Positions 17,140 through 26,780 are shown, counted from the stretch's first letter. The stretch: 64,000 nucleotides of DNA from an uncultured Prevotellaceae bacterium (GCA_902775475.1 CACYME010000002.1:87037-151036), one strand, 5' to 3'. Numbers and translations are program-made. The notes: generated from the letters alone by a model not told the origin.

Positions 17140-17983
17140 GCAAAATGCCATAGAAAGCCTCTGCAGGGCAGTAGAAAGAAAAGCACACCGCAGAATGCGC
17201 ACGCCGAAGGACTTCGACGCGCTGTCCACCATCATCTTCGACGAACTGCACATCATGGTGAGCGCATCGACGCTGAAGCGCATCTGGGGCTATGTGCAGA
17301 CCGACAGCATGCCGCGACCTTCGTCGCTCGACCCGCTGGCACAATATGTGGGCTACGCCGACTGGGACGACTTCATGCAAAGGCACAACGACTCTTTACT
17401 CGCAGGACAGAAACGGCACCTGTGGCGCTGGCTCGCCGGAGCTGTAGGCGTCCTGTTGCTGGCCTTAGCATGCTGGCTGCTGGCAGGGAGAAGCGGGGTC
17501 GAAGAACCGCAAAAAACAGCGATTCCATCGGGAAAAAGGGTGCTACACAAGGGGCAGGACTGCTTCCGCACTACCGCTGAATACCTGGTGCTCTTTGGCA
17601 TCAGTGCCACCGACACGGCCTACTTCCAGCCCATCGCCGCCCTACCCCACCTCTACGCCTGGGGGCCGGAGTACGGCAACCCCATCTGGCACAATGAGGG
17701 CGACAAGCAGCAGCTGATGCCTACCATCACCGAATACTATACGCCCAGCGACAAGACGGAGGACTACATCAAGCTGGCCAACGAGAAGCTCTACTACGAG
17801 CGGCTTGAAGCCGACGAGCTGCGCATCACGTTCATGCGCGACATCGTCGACTCGCTCTACGTCTTCCTCGGCGTGTACCGCATGGACCGCGAACTGTCAA
17901 CAAAGGAGAAGTTCGTGTGGCGACGCGTGGCCGACGACTGCGACCTGGGGCTGCTGCCACAGCTGCAACAGCTCAGGGAATGA
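17132..17983 (+). CDS. Uncharacterised single-pass membrane protein
   Basis: This 283-residue protein is not assigned a function. Residues 1-90 are soluble and contain SASTLKRIWGYV, a motif seen at the N-terminus of several Bacteroidetes proteins of unknown role and reminiscent of a small helical binding domain. A hydrophobic segment (about 98-118) follows, then an extracytoplasmic-looking region rich in Tyr and Trp. It overlaps the aroK stop by 8 bp, so the two are translationally coupled, but no functional link to shikimate metabolism is evident. A cytoplasmic N-terminus with periplasmic C-terminus is inferred from charge around the membrane segment. Confidence 0.75.
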   Translation: MTEQNAIESLCRAVERKAHRRMRTPKDFDALSTIIFDELHIMVSASTLKRIWGYVQTDSMPRPSSLDPLAQYVGYADWDDFMQRHNDSLLAGQKRHLWRWLAGAVGVLLLALACWLLAGRSGVEEPQKTAIPSGKRVLHKGQDCFRTTAEYLVLFGISATDTAYFQPIAALPHLYAWGPEYGNPIWHNEGDKQQLMPTITEYYTPSDKTEDYIKLANEKLYYERLEADELRITFMRDIVDSLYVFLGVYRMDRELSTKEKFVWRRVADDCDLGLLPQLQQLRE

Positions 17984-18010
17984 CTATCGATGAAATCGGC
18001 GTTTTTTGCA

Positions 18011-18052
18011 TTTGAACCAATTTGAACCAACACAAGAAACGGTTTGAACCAA
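18011..18052 (+). repeat. Three direct TTTGAACCAA repeats
   Basis: TTTGAACCAA occurs at 18011-18020, 18021-18030 and 18043-18052, directly upstream of the C10 protease promoter. Start-to-start spacing is 10 and 22 bp, close to one and two helical turns, as expected for cooperative protein binding on one DNA face. Confidence 0.7.
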
Positions 18053-18073
18053 TTGTTTTCCGCAGGATTTTAT

Positions 18074-18081
18074 TAAATTTG
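18074..18081 (+). promoter_or_regulatory. -7 element of the C10 protease gene
   Basis: TAAATTTG, 29 bp before the ATG. TTG at 18053-18055 (18 bp away) may serve as -33 and directly follows the last TTTGAACCAA repeat. Confidence 0.55.
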
Positions 18082-18110
18082 CGCCCGCATTTTTTATTAC
18101 TGCGAAAGAC

Positions 18111-21100
18111 ATGAAAAAACTATTACTTTCTTCACTCTGCCTGACGGCCGTGCTGGTCGCCGCGGCAGCTCCCGTGACCAAGGAGCAGGCGCGAGAGAAA
18201 GCAGAGAACTTCCTTGCGGGCAGACGCCTGACAGACTCTTCAGGAGCAAAGGCTCCAAGACTCGTTGCAAGTACATCGAACCGTCAGCAGCATTTCTACG
18301 TGTTCAATGCAGAAGGCGAGCGGGGCTTCGTCATTGTCAGCGGCGACGACTGTGCGCCCGACATCCTCGGCTATAGTGACAAGGGGCACCTGGACCTCGG
18401 CAACCTGCCTCCTGATGCAAAATGGTGGCTCGAAGGTTACGAACAGCAGATAGCCATGCTCGACAGACTGCCGGCGGCAGCTCAGCAGGCAACCACCAGC
18501 ACAGAACGTCAGCGCGTGGAACCGCTCGTCATGACAGAGTGGGCGCAGGGACAGCCTTTCAACATTCTTTGTCCAACGGAAAACGGTCAGCCCTGCCTGA
18601 CTGGCTGTGTGGCCACTGCCATGGCGCAGATCATGTACTACCATCATGCGCCGAAGTCGCAGATTGACGGGGTAAACCCCTATCCCATCTTTGATGGCTA
18701 CAACATCATTGGGATGCGTGAAGCACTCGGCCCCATCACTTTCGACTGGGCAAACATGAAATTGAATTACTCAAACGGCTACAATGAAAGCGAGATGCTG
18801 GCCGTGGCTCAGCTGATGCAGTACTGCGGATGGTCGGTGATGATGGAGTACGGAACCGACATCTCACTCTCGGGTACAGAAAACATAGCCCTTAGGCTCA
18901 AGGACACGTTTGGCTTCGACGAAGGCATCAGCTATAAGGAGCGCGCAGAATATAGCGACAGCGATTGGGAAGAGCTGATTTACAACGAGCTGGCCGCACG
19001 CCGTCCTGTGGCCTACGGCGGCAGCGATGCCTTCGGTGGTGGCGGCCATGCCTTCATCTGCGATGGCTACGATGGCGACGGTCTCTTCCACATCAACTGG
19101 GGCTGGGCCGGCGATGCCAACGGCTTCTATCGTCTGTCGGTGCTGCACCCTGCCGGCTACAGCTATCAGTTCTCGAAAGAACAGGGCGCCGTCATCGGCA
19201 TACAGAGCAGCGACATGGCCCCCGGCGCCGTCATCAAGGCCGACGACATGGAGCGCGAATATGGCGACAGCAACCCAGCTCCCACTTTCTCGGTGGGAAC
19301 AATGACCATACCCGTCGGAGAGCCAGCACTCGCCATCAGCGCCACGGAGACGTCGCCCGTTGGCGACTACCCCATCGTGGCCGGCCGGGGCACCATCACC
19401 GAGAGCGACCTACGCCTTATTGACGGCAAGCTCACCGTCAGCCGTGCCCCGCTCACCGTGACGGCCAGAGACTACACCATCATGCAGGGCGACCCGCTGC
19501 CCGACTTCGAGGCAGACTTCACGGGCTTCAAGAACGGCGAGGACAAGAGCGTGCTGACCGCGCAGCCCAAGTTCAACTACTCGTTCACGACGAACAGCGC
19601 TCCCGGCACCTACGACCTCACCCCCTACGGCGCCAGTGCGCAGAACTACTCGTTCACCTACGTGCCCGGCAAGGTGACCATCGTCAAGGCTCCCTCCTAC
19701 GAGCTGACGATGGTGGGTGACCCGCAGGTGGAAGCCGGCGCCAGCAGCACCATGACCTTCACCGTCGAGAACACCGGCGACAAGGACTACGACAAGGGCT
19801 TCAACGTCTATTTCGACACTTTCGACCATGGCGTCATCGGCACCTACGACGAGCAGAAGGACATGGGGCGCATCACCGTCAACCAGACGGTGGCTGCCGG
19901 TAGCCAGGCCGTCGTGCAGTTCAGCTTCGAGGGTGCGCCGTTAGGAGTGGAGTGCGCCTTCTTCATCCGCTACATCGACAAGGACGGCGATGAAAGCCGT
20001 CTGGGCAAAAACGACTATTACTTCATCTGGCAAGACCTGAGCGTAGCCGTGAAGGCCGATGACAAATCGCGTGAATATGGCGAGCTGAATCCAGAGCTGA
20101 CCTACACCGTGACGAGCCAGCACAAGCCAGCTGGCAAGCCCGCGCTCACCTGCGAGGCCACGAAGGCATCGCCCGTCGGCGACTATCCCATCACCATCGC
20201 CCGCGGCACCATCACCGAGGAAGAGCTGACGCTGACCAACGGCACGCTCACCGTGACCAAGGCCCCGCTGACCGTGACTGCCAAGGACTACACCATCATG
20301 CAGGGCGACCCGCTGCCCGACTTCGAGGCAGACTTCACGGGCTTCAAGAACGGCGAAGACAAGAGCGTGCTGACCGTGCAGCCCACCATCACCACCACCG
20401 CCACCAGTGAGAGCCAGCCCGGCACCTACGACATCATCGTCAGCGGAGCCGACGCACAGAACTACGCCATGAGCTACGTTGCCGGAACGCTCACCATCAC
20501 CGAGCGGCCCACAACCTTCAACCTGGTGCTCAATGGCAGGCTGGATTGCATCGTTCATACGGAGACTGGCGAACTCGAAGTCAGAGCCTCAGTAAAGAAC
20601 AACGCTTCTGACGACTATACTGACGGCTTCGACTTCTACCTCAAGAAGAAAGACGGTCAGGAATACGTTCAGACAGACTATCAGCACCACACCACCACCG
20701 CTCCTCGCAACTCGGGCCGCATTGCAAAGACCACGTTCGAGGGACTGGAGTGGAACAAGGAATACAGTGTGGAGCTCTATTACACCGATTTCATCGATGG
20801 TGAGCATCGCCAAGTCCTGCTCGGCACCGCCAATCTGGTGTTCGCCAACACCGTTGTAATCACAGCCAGGAGCTACACCATCAGCCAAGGTGACCCGCTG
20901 CCCGAATTTGCCTTCACTGCCGAAGGCGACCGTCTGGTGGGAACACCGCACATCAGCTGCAAGGCCACAAGCCTGTCACCTATTGGCACCTACACCATCA
21001 GCGTGGAGCGGGGAACGGTGGAGAACCTGCTTGCTGAGTTTGTTGGCGGAACGCTCACCATCGAGCCCGCCGAGGCCGACCTGGCCATGCAGGCCAACGT

Positions 21101-21599
21101 GAACAACGCCGACGAATGGACGGAAAGCGAAATCTACGGTTGGATAGCGCAGGTGACTGGCAACGAGGCCCAGCTGCAGGCGGAGCTTACCAACAATGCG
21201 AAGCTCGCCTACGACGACGATGCCTTCGTCCGCATCTACAAAATCCATAGCGGCACCTACGGCTATTTAGACAAGGAGCACCGCGAGCACCTGCGCATCG
21301 AGCCAGGCGCAACTGGCACGATGGCATTCACCTTCACCGGCGAAATAGGGGCCGTCTACTTCTTCAACATCTATTATCTCTCCAAAGGTGAAGAAAAGAG
21401 AATTGGCAGCTGGTGGTTCACGTTCAACGCAGAGAACGGCATCGCCTCGCTTGTGGCTGCATCGCCCTCGGCCGAGGTGCGCGTGCTCAGCATCGACGGC
21501 AAGTTGCTGCGCGTAGTCAATGCCGCTGAGCTACAGCGCACGCTGGCCTCACTGCCGAAGGGCATCAACATCGTCAACGGCAAGAAGGTGAGAAACTGA
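18111..21599 (+). CDS. Secreted C10-family (streptopain-like) cysteine protease with MBG domains
   Basis: This 1162-residue protein has a signal peptide (to about residue 20) and a streptopain propeptide region (VTKEQAREKAENFL onward). A C10 catalytic domain follows, with Cys166 in TGCVATAMAQ and His313 in GGHAFICDGYDG, then the HINWGWAG box. Beyond residue 375 are MBG-type beta domains (LTVTARDYTIMQGDPLPDF and a second copy), each preceded by AGRGTI/ARGTI-type strands. The protein ends in a sorting-like domain (VRVLSIDGKLLRV...NIVNGKKV). It is probably secreted by the type IX route and activated by loss of the propeptide. Two MBG segments share 71 identical bases (19470-19540, 20286-20356), evidence of recent duplication or conversion. 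Confidence 0.9.
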   Translation: MKKLLLSSLCLTAVLVAAAAPVTKEQAREKAENFLAGRRLTDSSGAKAPRLVASTSNRQQHFYVFNAEGERGFVIVSGDDCAPDILGYSDKGHLDLGNLPPDAKWWLEGYEQQIAMLDRLPAAAQQATTSTERQRVEPLVMTEWAQGQPFNILCPTENGQPCLTGCVATAMAQIMYYHHAPKSQIDGVNPYPIFDGYNIIGMREALGPITFDWANMKLNYSNGYNESEMLAVAQLMQYCGWSVMMEYGTDISLSGTENIALRLKDTFGFDEGISYKERAEYSDSDWEELIYNELAARRPVAYGGSDAFGGGGHAFICDGYDGDGLFHINWGWAGDANGFYRLSVLHPAGYSYQFSKEQGAVIGIQSSDMAPGAVIKADDMEREYGDSNPAPTFSVGTMTIPVGEPALAISATETSPVGDYPIVAGRGTITESDLRLIDGKLTVSRAPLTVTARDYTIMQGDPLPDFEADFTGFKNGEDKSVLTAQPKFNYSFTTNSAPGTYDLTPYGASAQNYSFTYVPGKVTIVKAPSYELTMVGDPQVEAGASSTMTFTVENTGDKDYDKGFNVYFDTFDHGVIGTYDEQKDMGRITVNQTVAAGSQAVVQFSFEGAPLGVECAFFIRYIDKDGDESRLGKNDYYFIWQDLSVAVKADDKSREYGELNPELTYTVTSQHKPAGKPALTCEATKASPVGDYPITIARGTITEEELTLTNGTLTVTKAPLTVTAKDYTIMQGDPLPDFEADFTGFKNGEDKSVLTVQPTITTTATSESQPGTYDIIVSGADAQNYAMSYVAGTLTITERPTTFNLVLNGRLDCIVHTETGELEVRASVKNNASDDYTDGFDFYLKKKDGQEYVQTDYQHHTTTAPRNSGRIAKTTFEGLEWNKEYSVELYYTDFIDGEHRQVLLGTANLVFANTVVITARSYTISQGDPLPEFAFTAEGDRLVGTPHISCKATSLSPIGTYTISVERGTVENLLAEFVGGTLTIEPAEADLAMQANVNNADEWTESEIYGWIAQVTGNEAQLQAELTNNAKLAYDDDAFVRIYKIHSGTYGYLDKEHREHLRIEPGATGTMAFTFTGEIGAVYFFNIYYLSKGEEKRIGSWWFTFNAENGIASLVAASPSAEVRVLSIDGKLLRVVNAAELQRTLASLPKGINIVNGKKVRN

Positions 21600-21626
21600 C
21601 TCTAAAGTTTTATTTCTGACTTTTCT

Positions 21627-21658
21627 TTTGGCTTTTCTCCCACTTTTTCGTAACTTTG
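21627..21658 (+). promoter_or_regulatory. Promoter of sufCD
   Basis: TTTG (21627-21630), exactly 20 bp, TAACTTTG (21651-21658): a full consensus match. Leader to the sufC ATG is about 20 nt. Confidence 0.8.
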
Positions 21659-21683
21659 CACACTCAAAACAAAACGAAGAGAT

Positions 21684-22427
21684 ATGTTAGAAGTAAAAAA
21701 CCTGCACGCCCGCATCGGCGACAAGGAAATACTGAAAGGCATCAGCCTCGTGATACGCGACGGCGAGACGCACGCCATCATGGGCCCTAACGGCTCGGGC
21801 AAGTCGACGCTGAGCGCCGTACTGGTGGGCAATCCGCTCTACGAAGTGACCGAGGGCGAGGCCTTCTTCAACGGCAAGGACCTGCTGCAGATGAAGCCCG
21901 AGGAGCGCGCCCACGAGGGGCTGTTCCTCTCGTTCCAGTATCCGGTGGAGATACCGGGCGTGTCGATGACCAACTTCATGAAGGCAGCCATCAACGAGAA
22001 GCGCAAGGCACAGGGCCTGGGCCCGATGAAGACGGCAGAGTTCATCAAGCTGATGCGCGAGAAGCGCGAAATCGTGGAGCTCGACTCGAAGCTGGCCAAC
22101 CGCAGCGTGAACGAGGGCTTCAGCGGTGGCGAGAAGAAACGCAACGAAATCTTCCAGATGGCCATGCTCGAACCGAAGCTGAGCATCCTCGACGAGACCG
22201 ACTCGGGCCTCGACGTCGACGCCATGCGCATCGTGGCCGAGGGTGTGAACAAGCTGCAGCGCCCCGATACGTCGTGCATCGTCATCACCCACTACGACCG
22301 CCTGCTGGAGATGATACGGCCGCAGTTCGTCCACGTGCTCTATCAGGGACGCATCGTGAAGACCGGCGGACCGGAGCTGGCCCGCGAGATACAGGAACAT
22401 GGTTACGACTGGCTGAAGAACGTATGA
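21684..22427 (+). CDS. sufC: Fe-S cluster assembly ATPase SufC
   Basis: This 247-residue ABC ATPase has Walker A GPNGSGKS at 34-41, the ABC signature FSGGEKKRNE, and Walker B LSILDETDSGLD, where DETDSGLD is characteristic of SufC. It powers the SufBCD scaffold that builds and transfers Fe-S clusters. It starts a two-gene operon; its stop overlaps the sufD start (ATGA). The usual partner sufB is not upstream: a secreted protease precedes it and a fresh promoter intervenes. Confidence 0.97.
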   Translation: MLEVKNLHARIGDKEILKGISLVIRDGETHAIMGPNGSGKSTLSAVLVGNPLYEVTEGEAFFNGKDLLQMKPEERAHEGLFLSFQYPVEIPGVSMTNFMKAAINEKRKAQGLGPMKTAEFIKLMREKREIVELDSKLANRSVNEGFSGGEKKRNEIFQMAMLEPKLSILDETDSGLDVDAMRIVAEGVNKLQRPDTSCIVITHYDRLLEMIRPQFVHVLYQGRIVKTGGPELAREIQEHGYDWLKNV

Positions 22428-23776
22428 AAAAAGGGAGCGAACAACAATACATCGACCTTTACGAGCAGCAACGCGAGCTCATCTGCCGCCACTCGTCGCC
22501 CGCGATGAACGCACCGCGCGAGGCGGCCTTCGAGCGCTTCCGCAACAGCGGATTCCCCTCGAAGAAGGTGGAGCGCTACAAGTACACTGACGTGCAGCAG
22601 CTCTTCGCACCCGACTACGGGCTGAACCTGAGCCGCATCGACATTCCCGCCGACCCCTACGAGGCTTTCCGCTGCGACGTGCCCAACCTGAGCACGCTGC
22701 TCTACTTCATGGTGAACGATGCCTTCTACGGCAGGCTGCAGCCCAAGGGGCAGCTGCCCGAAGGCGTCATCATCGGCTCACTGGCAGAAAACGCCCATTC
22801 CATCGATGGTTTTTACAACCAGCTGGCCGGAAAGGACGGTGACGCCGTGACCGACCTGAACACCATGCTGGCCCAGGACGGGCTGCTGGTCTACGTGCCG
22901 CGTGGCGTTAAGGTGGAGCGCACCGTGCAGGTCATCAACATGCTGAAGTCGCCCTGGAAGTCGGGCGAGGCAGCCCTGATGGTGAACCGCCGCGTGCTCA
23001 TCGTCCTCGAAGAGGGGGCTGAGCTGAAGATGCTCTTCTGCGACCATGCTGCCGACGACCGCCAGTTCCTGGCCACGCAGGTCATCGAGGCCTACGTGGG
23101 CAGCGGGGCAGCGCTCGACCTCTACTGTCTGGAGGAGACCCATTATAAGAATGTTCGCGTGAGCAACGTCTACATCGACCAGCAGCGCGACAGCCGGGTG
23201 AACCACAACATCATCACGCTGCACAACGGCGTCACCCGCAACAAGCTCGACCTCGCGCTCAGCGGCGAGGGGGCGGAGTGCAACTGCTGCGGTTGCGTCA
23301 TCGCCGACAAGCAGCAGCATGTGGACAACAACACGCTGATAACCCACCGCGTGCCCCACTGCACGAGCAACGAGCTCTACAAGTATGTCCTCGACGAGCA
23401 GTCTACCGGGGCCTTCGCCGGGCGTGTGCTGGTGGAGCATGGGGCGCAGAAGACCGTCTCGCAGATGACCAATCAGAACCTCTGTGCCACCCGCGAAGCC
23501 CACATGTACACCCAGCCGATGCTCGAAATCTATGCCGACGACGTGAAGTGTGCCCACGGCAGCACCGTGGGGCAGCTCAACGATGCCGCCCTGTTCTACA
23601 TGCGCCAGCGCGGCATCGGCGAGCAGGAGGCTCGCCTGCTGCTCGAAAACGCCTTCGTGGGCGAGGTCATCGACAAGATTGCGCTCCAGCCACTGCGCGA
23701 CCGCCTGCACTATCTGGTGGAGAAGCGCTTCCGTGGCGAGCTGAGCAAGTGCGAAGGCTGCAAGCTATGCCACTGA
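22424..23776 (+). CDS. sufD: Fe-S cluster assembly protein SufD
   Basis: This 450-residue protein matches the SufB/SufD family: a helical N-terminus with PSKKVERYKYTDV, a right-handed beta-helix middle, and the C-terminal block containing the conserved CAHGSTVGQLN and YMRQRGI. It pairs with SufB and SufC in the scaffold complex. The start at 22424 overlaps the sufC stop by four bases. A longer upstream frame runs inside sufC in another frame and is not used. The tail ends CEGCKLCH, a cysteine cluster that could bind metal. No sufS or sufE follows within the window. Confidence 0.93.
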   Translation: MKKGSEQQYIDLYEQQRELICRHSSPAMNAPREAAFERFRNSGFPSKKVERYKYTDVQQLFAPDYGLNLSRIDIPADPYEAFRCDVPNLSTLLYFMVNDAFYGRLQPKGQLPEGVIIGSLAENAHSIDGFYNQLAGKDGDAVTDLNTMLAQDGLLVYVPRGVKVERTVQVINMLKSPWKSGEAALMVNRRVLIVLEEGAELKMLFCDHAADDRQFLATQVIEAYVGSGAALDLYCLEETHYKNVRVSNVYIDQQRDSRVNHNIITLHNGVTRNKLDLALSGEGAECNCCGCVIADKQQHVDNNTLITHRVPHCTSNELYKYVLDEQSTGAFAGRVLVEHGAQKTVSQMTNQNLCATREAHMYTQPMLEIYADDVKCAHGSTVGQLNDAALFYMRQRGIGEQEARLLLENAFVGEVIDKIALQPLRDRLHYLVEKRFRGELSKCEGCKLCH

Positions 23777-23835
23777 CAGTTAGCCGTCTGAAAAACAGGC
23801 AAAAACGGTAAAAAACGCCGATTCCATCGACACTT

Positions 23836-23868
23836 TTGGGGGCTTGCACAGCATGGTGCGAGCCCCCA
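23836..23868 (+). terminator. Hairpin after sufD
   Basis: GGGGGCTTGCAC pairs with GTGCGAGCCCCC around AGCATG, with one mismatch. It is 60 bp past the sufD stop. The T-run is weak, so it may be a terminator or a 3' stabiliser. Confidence 0.55.
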
Positions 23869-23956
23869 TTCCTGGCTTCTTGCTGACTGTCAGCGACTTG
23901 ACATTTATTAACAGAAAAACACCCGTCTGCACCATCCTACTTCCAAATATTTATGC

Positions 23957-23964
23957 TATCTTTG
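23957..23964 (+). promoter_or_regulatory. nrdD -7 element
   Basis: TATCTTTG, 57 bp before the nrdD ATG. No clear -33 box is seen. Confidence 0.5.
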
Positions 23965-24021
23965 CAAACAGTTTTTAGAGAGTTTTCGTATAACACTAAT
24001 AGCTAAAAAACATATCGACGT

Positions 24022-26259
24022 ATGATACAAACAGTTGTAAAACGCGACGGGCGTATTGTCGGCTTCAACGAACAGAAAATCATGGCGGCCATCCGCAAGG
24101 CCATGATGCAGACCGACAAGGGCGAGGACGAGCACCTGGTAAACCTCATCACTGACCACGTGGCACAGCGAGGCAAGGCGCAGATGAGCGTGGAGGACAT
24201 TCAGGACGCCGTGGAGATGGAGCTGATGAAGTCGAGCCGAAAGGACGTGGCACAGAAATACATTGCCTACCGTCACCAGCGCTCAGTGGCTCGCAAGGCC
24301 AAGACGCGCGACATCTTCCTCGACATCGTCAACGTGAAGTCGAACGACATCACCCGCGAGAACGCCAACATGAATGCCGACACACCTGCCGGCATGATGA
24401 TGAAGTTTGCCAGCGAGAGCACCAAGCCCTTCGTTGACGACTATCTGCTCAGCGACGAGGCACGCGAGGCCGTGAAGGAAAACTACCTTCACATCCACGA
24501 CAAGGACTATTACCCCACCAAGTCGCTCACCTGCGTGCAGCACCCGCTGAACAACATCCTGAACTGCGGCTTCATTGCCGGACACGGGGCATCGCGCCCT
24601 GCCAAGCGCATCGAGACGGCCAGCGTGCTGGCGTGCATCTCGATGGAGTGCGCCCAGAACGAGATGCACGGCGGACAGGCCATCCCTGCCTTCGACTTCT
24701 ATCTGGCTCCCTTCGTGCGCCTGACGTATAAAGAGGAGGTGAAATACCTGGAAGACCTCTATGGCGAGGACTTCTCCTGCCTCTACGACGAGCCGCTGAT
24801 GGACTATCTGAAGCAGCCGCTCGACGGGCTGAAGGGCATCGACCGTGTGCGCCAGCATGCCATCAACAAAACCGTGGGCCGCGTGCACCAGGCCATGGAG
24901 GCGTTCATCCACAACATGAACACCATCCACTCGCGCGGTGGCAACCAGGTGGTCTTCTCCAGCATCAACTACGGCACCGACACGTCGGCCGAGGGACGCT
25001 GTGTGATGCGCGAGATACTACTCTCCACCTACGAGGGCGTGGGCGACGGCGAGACCGCCATCTTCCCCATCCAGATATGGAAGAAGAAGCGTGGCGTGAA
25101 CTATCTGCCCGAAGACCGCAACTTCGACCTCTACCAGCTGGCCTGCAAGGTGACGGCACGACGCTTCTTCCCCAACTTCCTGAACCTCGACGCCACCTTC
25201 AACCAGAGCGACGAGTGGCGCCCCGACGATCCACTGCGCTACCTGCACGAGGTGGCCACCATGGGATGCCGCACACGCGTCTTCGAGAACCGCTTCGGAC
25301 CGAAGACCAGCATCGGCCGCGGCAACCTCAGCTTCTCGACCATCAACATCGTCAAGCTCGCCATCGAGTGCATGAACATCGAGGACAAGGAGATGCGCAT
25401 CGGACAGTTCTTCGCCAAGCTCGACCACATGCTCGAGGTGACGGCCAAGCAGCTCGACGACCGTTTCCAGTTCCAGAAGACGGCACTGGTGAAGCAGTTC
25501 CCCCTACTGATGAAGAGCCTCTGGATTGGTGCCGACAAGCTCTCGCCCAACGACACCATCGAGAGCGTCATCAACCAGGGAACACTGGGCATCGGCTTCA
25601 TCGGACTGGCCGAGTGCCTCGTGGCACTCATAGGCAAGCACCACGGCGAGAGCGAGGAGGCACAGCAGCTGGGACTGCGCATCGTGACCTACATGCGCGA
25701 CAGGGTGAACGAATTCAGCGAGCGCTACCACCACAACTACTCCGTGCTGGCCACACCCGCCGAAGGACTGGCAGGACGCTTCACCAAGCGCGACCGCAAG
25801 CAGTATGGCATGCTGAAGGGCATCACCGACCGCGACTACTACACCAACTCGAACCACGTGCCCGTCTATTATAAATGTAGTGCACGCCACAAGGCCGAGA
25901 TTGAGGCTCCCTACCACAACCTGACGCGCGGTGGACACATCTTCTACGTAGAGATTGACGGCGACGCCACCCACAACCCGCAGGTCATCATGAGCGTCGT
26001 TGACATGATGGACCGCCTGGACATGGGCTACGGAAGCGTGAACCACAACCGCAACCGCTGCATGGACTGTGGCTACGAGAACGCTACCGCCGACCTGAAG
26101 GAGTGCCCACGCTGCGGCTCAACCCACATCGACCGCCTGCAGCGCATCACCGGCTATCTCGTAGGCACCACCGACCGCTGGAACAGCGGCAAGCTGGCCG
26201 AGCTGAACGACCGCGTCACCCACATCGACGACGGCGAGCAAAAGCTGTTTGAGAGTTAG
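24022..26259 (+). CDS. nrdD: Anaerobic ribonucleoside-triphosphate reductase
   Basis: This 745-residue class III reductase makes deoxyribonucleotides without oxygen. Residues 1-90 are an ATP-cone (VVKRDGRIVGFNEQKI), the allosteric site. The body has the conserved LHIHDKDYYPTKSLTC and NTIHSRGGNQVVFSS stretches. The C-terminal zinc site is Cys680, 683, 695 and 698, and the glycyl radical is Gly711 in RITGYLVGT. It is followed after 20 bp by nrdG, whose product installs the radical. The stop codon lies within a GAGTTAGGAATTAGGAGTTA repeat (26253-26272). The set-up fits an obligate or facultative anaerobe. Confidence 0.97.
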   Translation: MIQTVVKRDGRIVGFNEQKIMAAIRKAMMQTDKGEDEHLVNLITDHVAQRGKAQMSVEDIQDAVEMELMKSSRKDVAQKYIAYRHQRSVARKAKTRDIFLDIVNVKSNDITRENANMNADTPAGMMMKFASESTKPFVDDYLLSDEAREAVKENYLHIHDKDYYPTKSLTCVQHPLNNILNCGFIAGHGASRPAKRIETASVLACISMECAQNEMHGGQAIPAFDFYLAPFVRLTYKEEVKYLEDLYGEDFSCLYDEPLMDYLKQPLDGLKGIDRVRQHAINKTVGRVHQAMEAFIHNMNTIHSRGGNQVVFSSINYGTDTSAEGRCVMREILLSTYEGVGDGETAIFPIQIWKKKRGVNYLPEDRNFDLYQLACKVTARRFFPNFLNLDATFNQSDEWRPDDPLRYLHEVATMGCRTRVFENRFGPKTSIGRGNLSFSTINIVKLAIECMNIEDKEMRIGQFFAKLDHMLEVTAKQLDDRFQFQKTALVKQFPLLMKSLWIGADKLSPNDTIESVINQGTLGIGFIGLAECLVALIGKHHGESEEAQQLGLRIVTYMRDRVNEFSERYHHNYSVLATPAEGLAGRFTKRDRKQYGMLKGITDRDYYTNSNHVPVYYKCSARHKAEIEAPYHNLTRGGHIFYVEIDGDATHNPQVIMSVVDMMDRLDMGYGSVNHNRNRCMDCGYENATADLKECPRCGSTHIDRLQRITGYLVGTTDRWNSGKLAELNDRVTHIDDGEQKLFES

Positions 26260-26279
26260 GAATTAGGAGTTAGGAATGG

Positions 26280-26780
26280 ATGATTAGCGTATTGAGCATT
26301 ATAGAGGACACAATGGTTGACGGTCCGGGATTCCGGACCGCCATCTATTGTGCCGGATGTCAGCACCAGTGTCCTGGCTGTCACAACCCGCAGTCGTGGG
26401 ACTTTGAGGGCGGACGGGCCATGACCACCGACGACATCATGCGCATCATCGAGGCCGACCCCTACGCCAACGTCACCTTCTCCGGCGGCGACCCCATGTA
26501 CCAGCCCGAAGGCTTCGCTGAGCTGGCACGGGCCATTCACGACCGCACGCACAAGGACATCTGGTGCTACACGGGCTTCACCTACGAGACGCTGCTCACC
26601 AATCCGCGGCAGCGCGCCCTGCTGGAACAGATCGACGTCCTCGTAGACGGCCCCTTCATCAAAGCACAGCGCGACGAGACGCTCATCTTCCGTGGCTCAC
26701 GAAACCAGCGCATCATCGATGTGCAGGCCTCCATGGCTCAGGGGCATGCCGTCACCCTCAACTACTCCATCGCCCTTTAG
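26280..26780 (+). CDS. nrdG: Anaerobic ribonucleotide reductase activating protein
   Basis: This 166-residue radical-SAM enzyme has the cluster motif CX3CX2C at Cys27, Cys31 and Cys34 (CQHQCPGC), followed by HNPQSWDF and the FSGGDPMYQPE block that binds S-adenosylmethionine. It generates the glycyl radical on NrdD. It lies 20 bp downstream of nrdD on the same strand. The spacer and its ribosome-binding region are made of the tandem GAGTTAGGA repeat, so the A/G-rich repeat may double as the Shine-Dalgarno. Confidence 0.95.
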   Translation: MISVLSIIEDTMVDGPGFRTAIYCAGCQHQCPGCHNPQSWDFEGGRAMTTDDIMRIIEADPYANVTFSGGDPMYQPEGFAELARAIHDRTHKDIWCYTGFTYETLLTNPRQRALLEQIDVLVDGPFIKAQRDETLIFRGSRNQRIIDVQASMAQGHAVTLNYSIAL

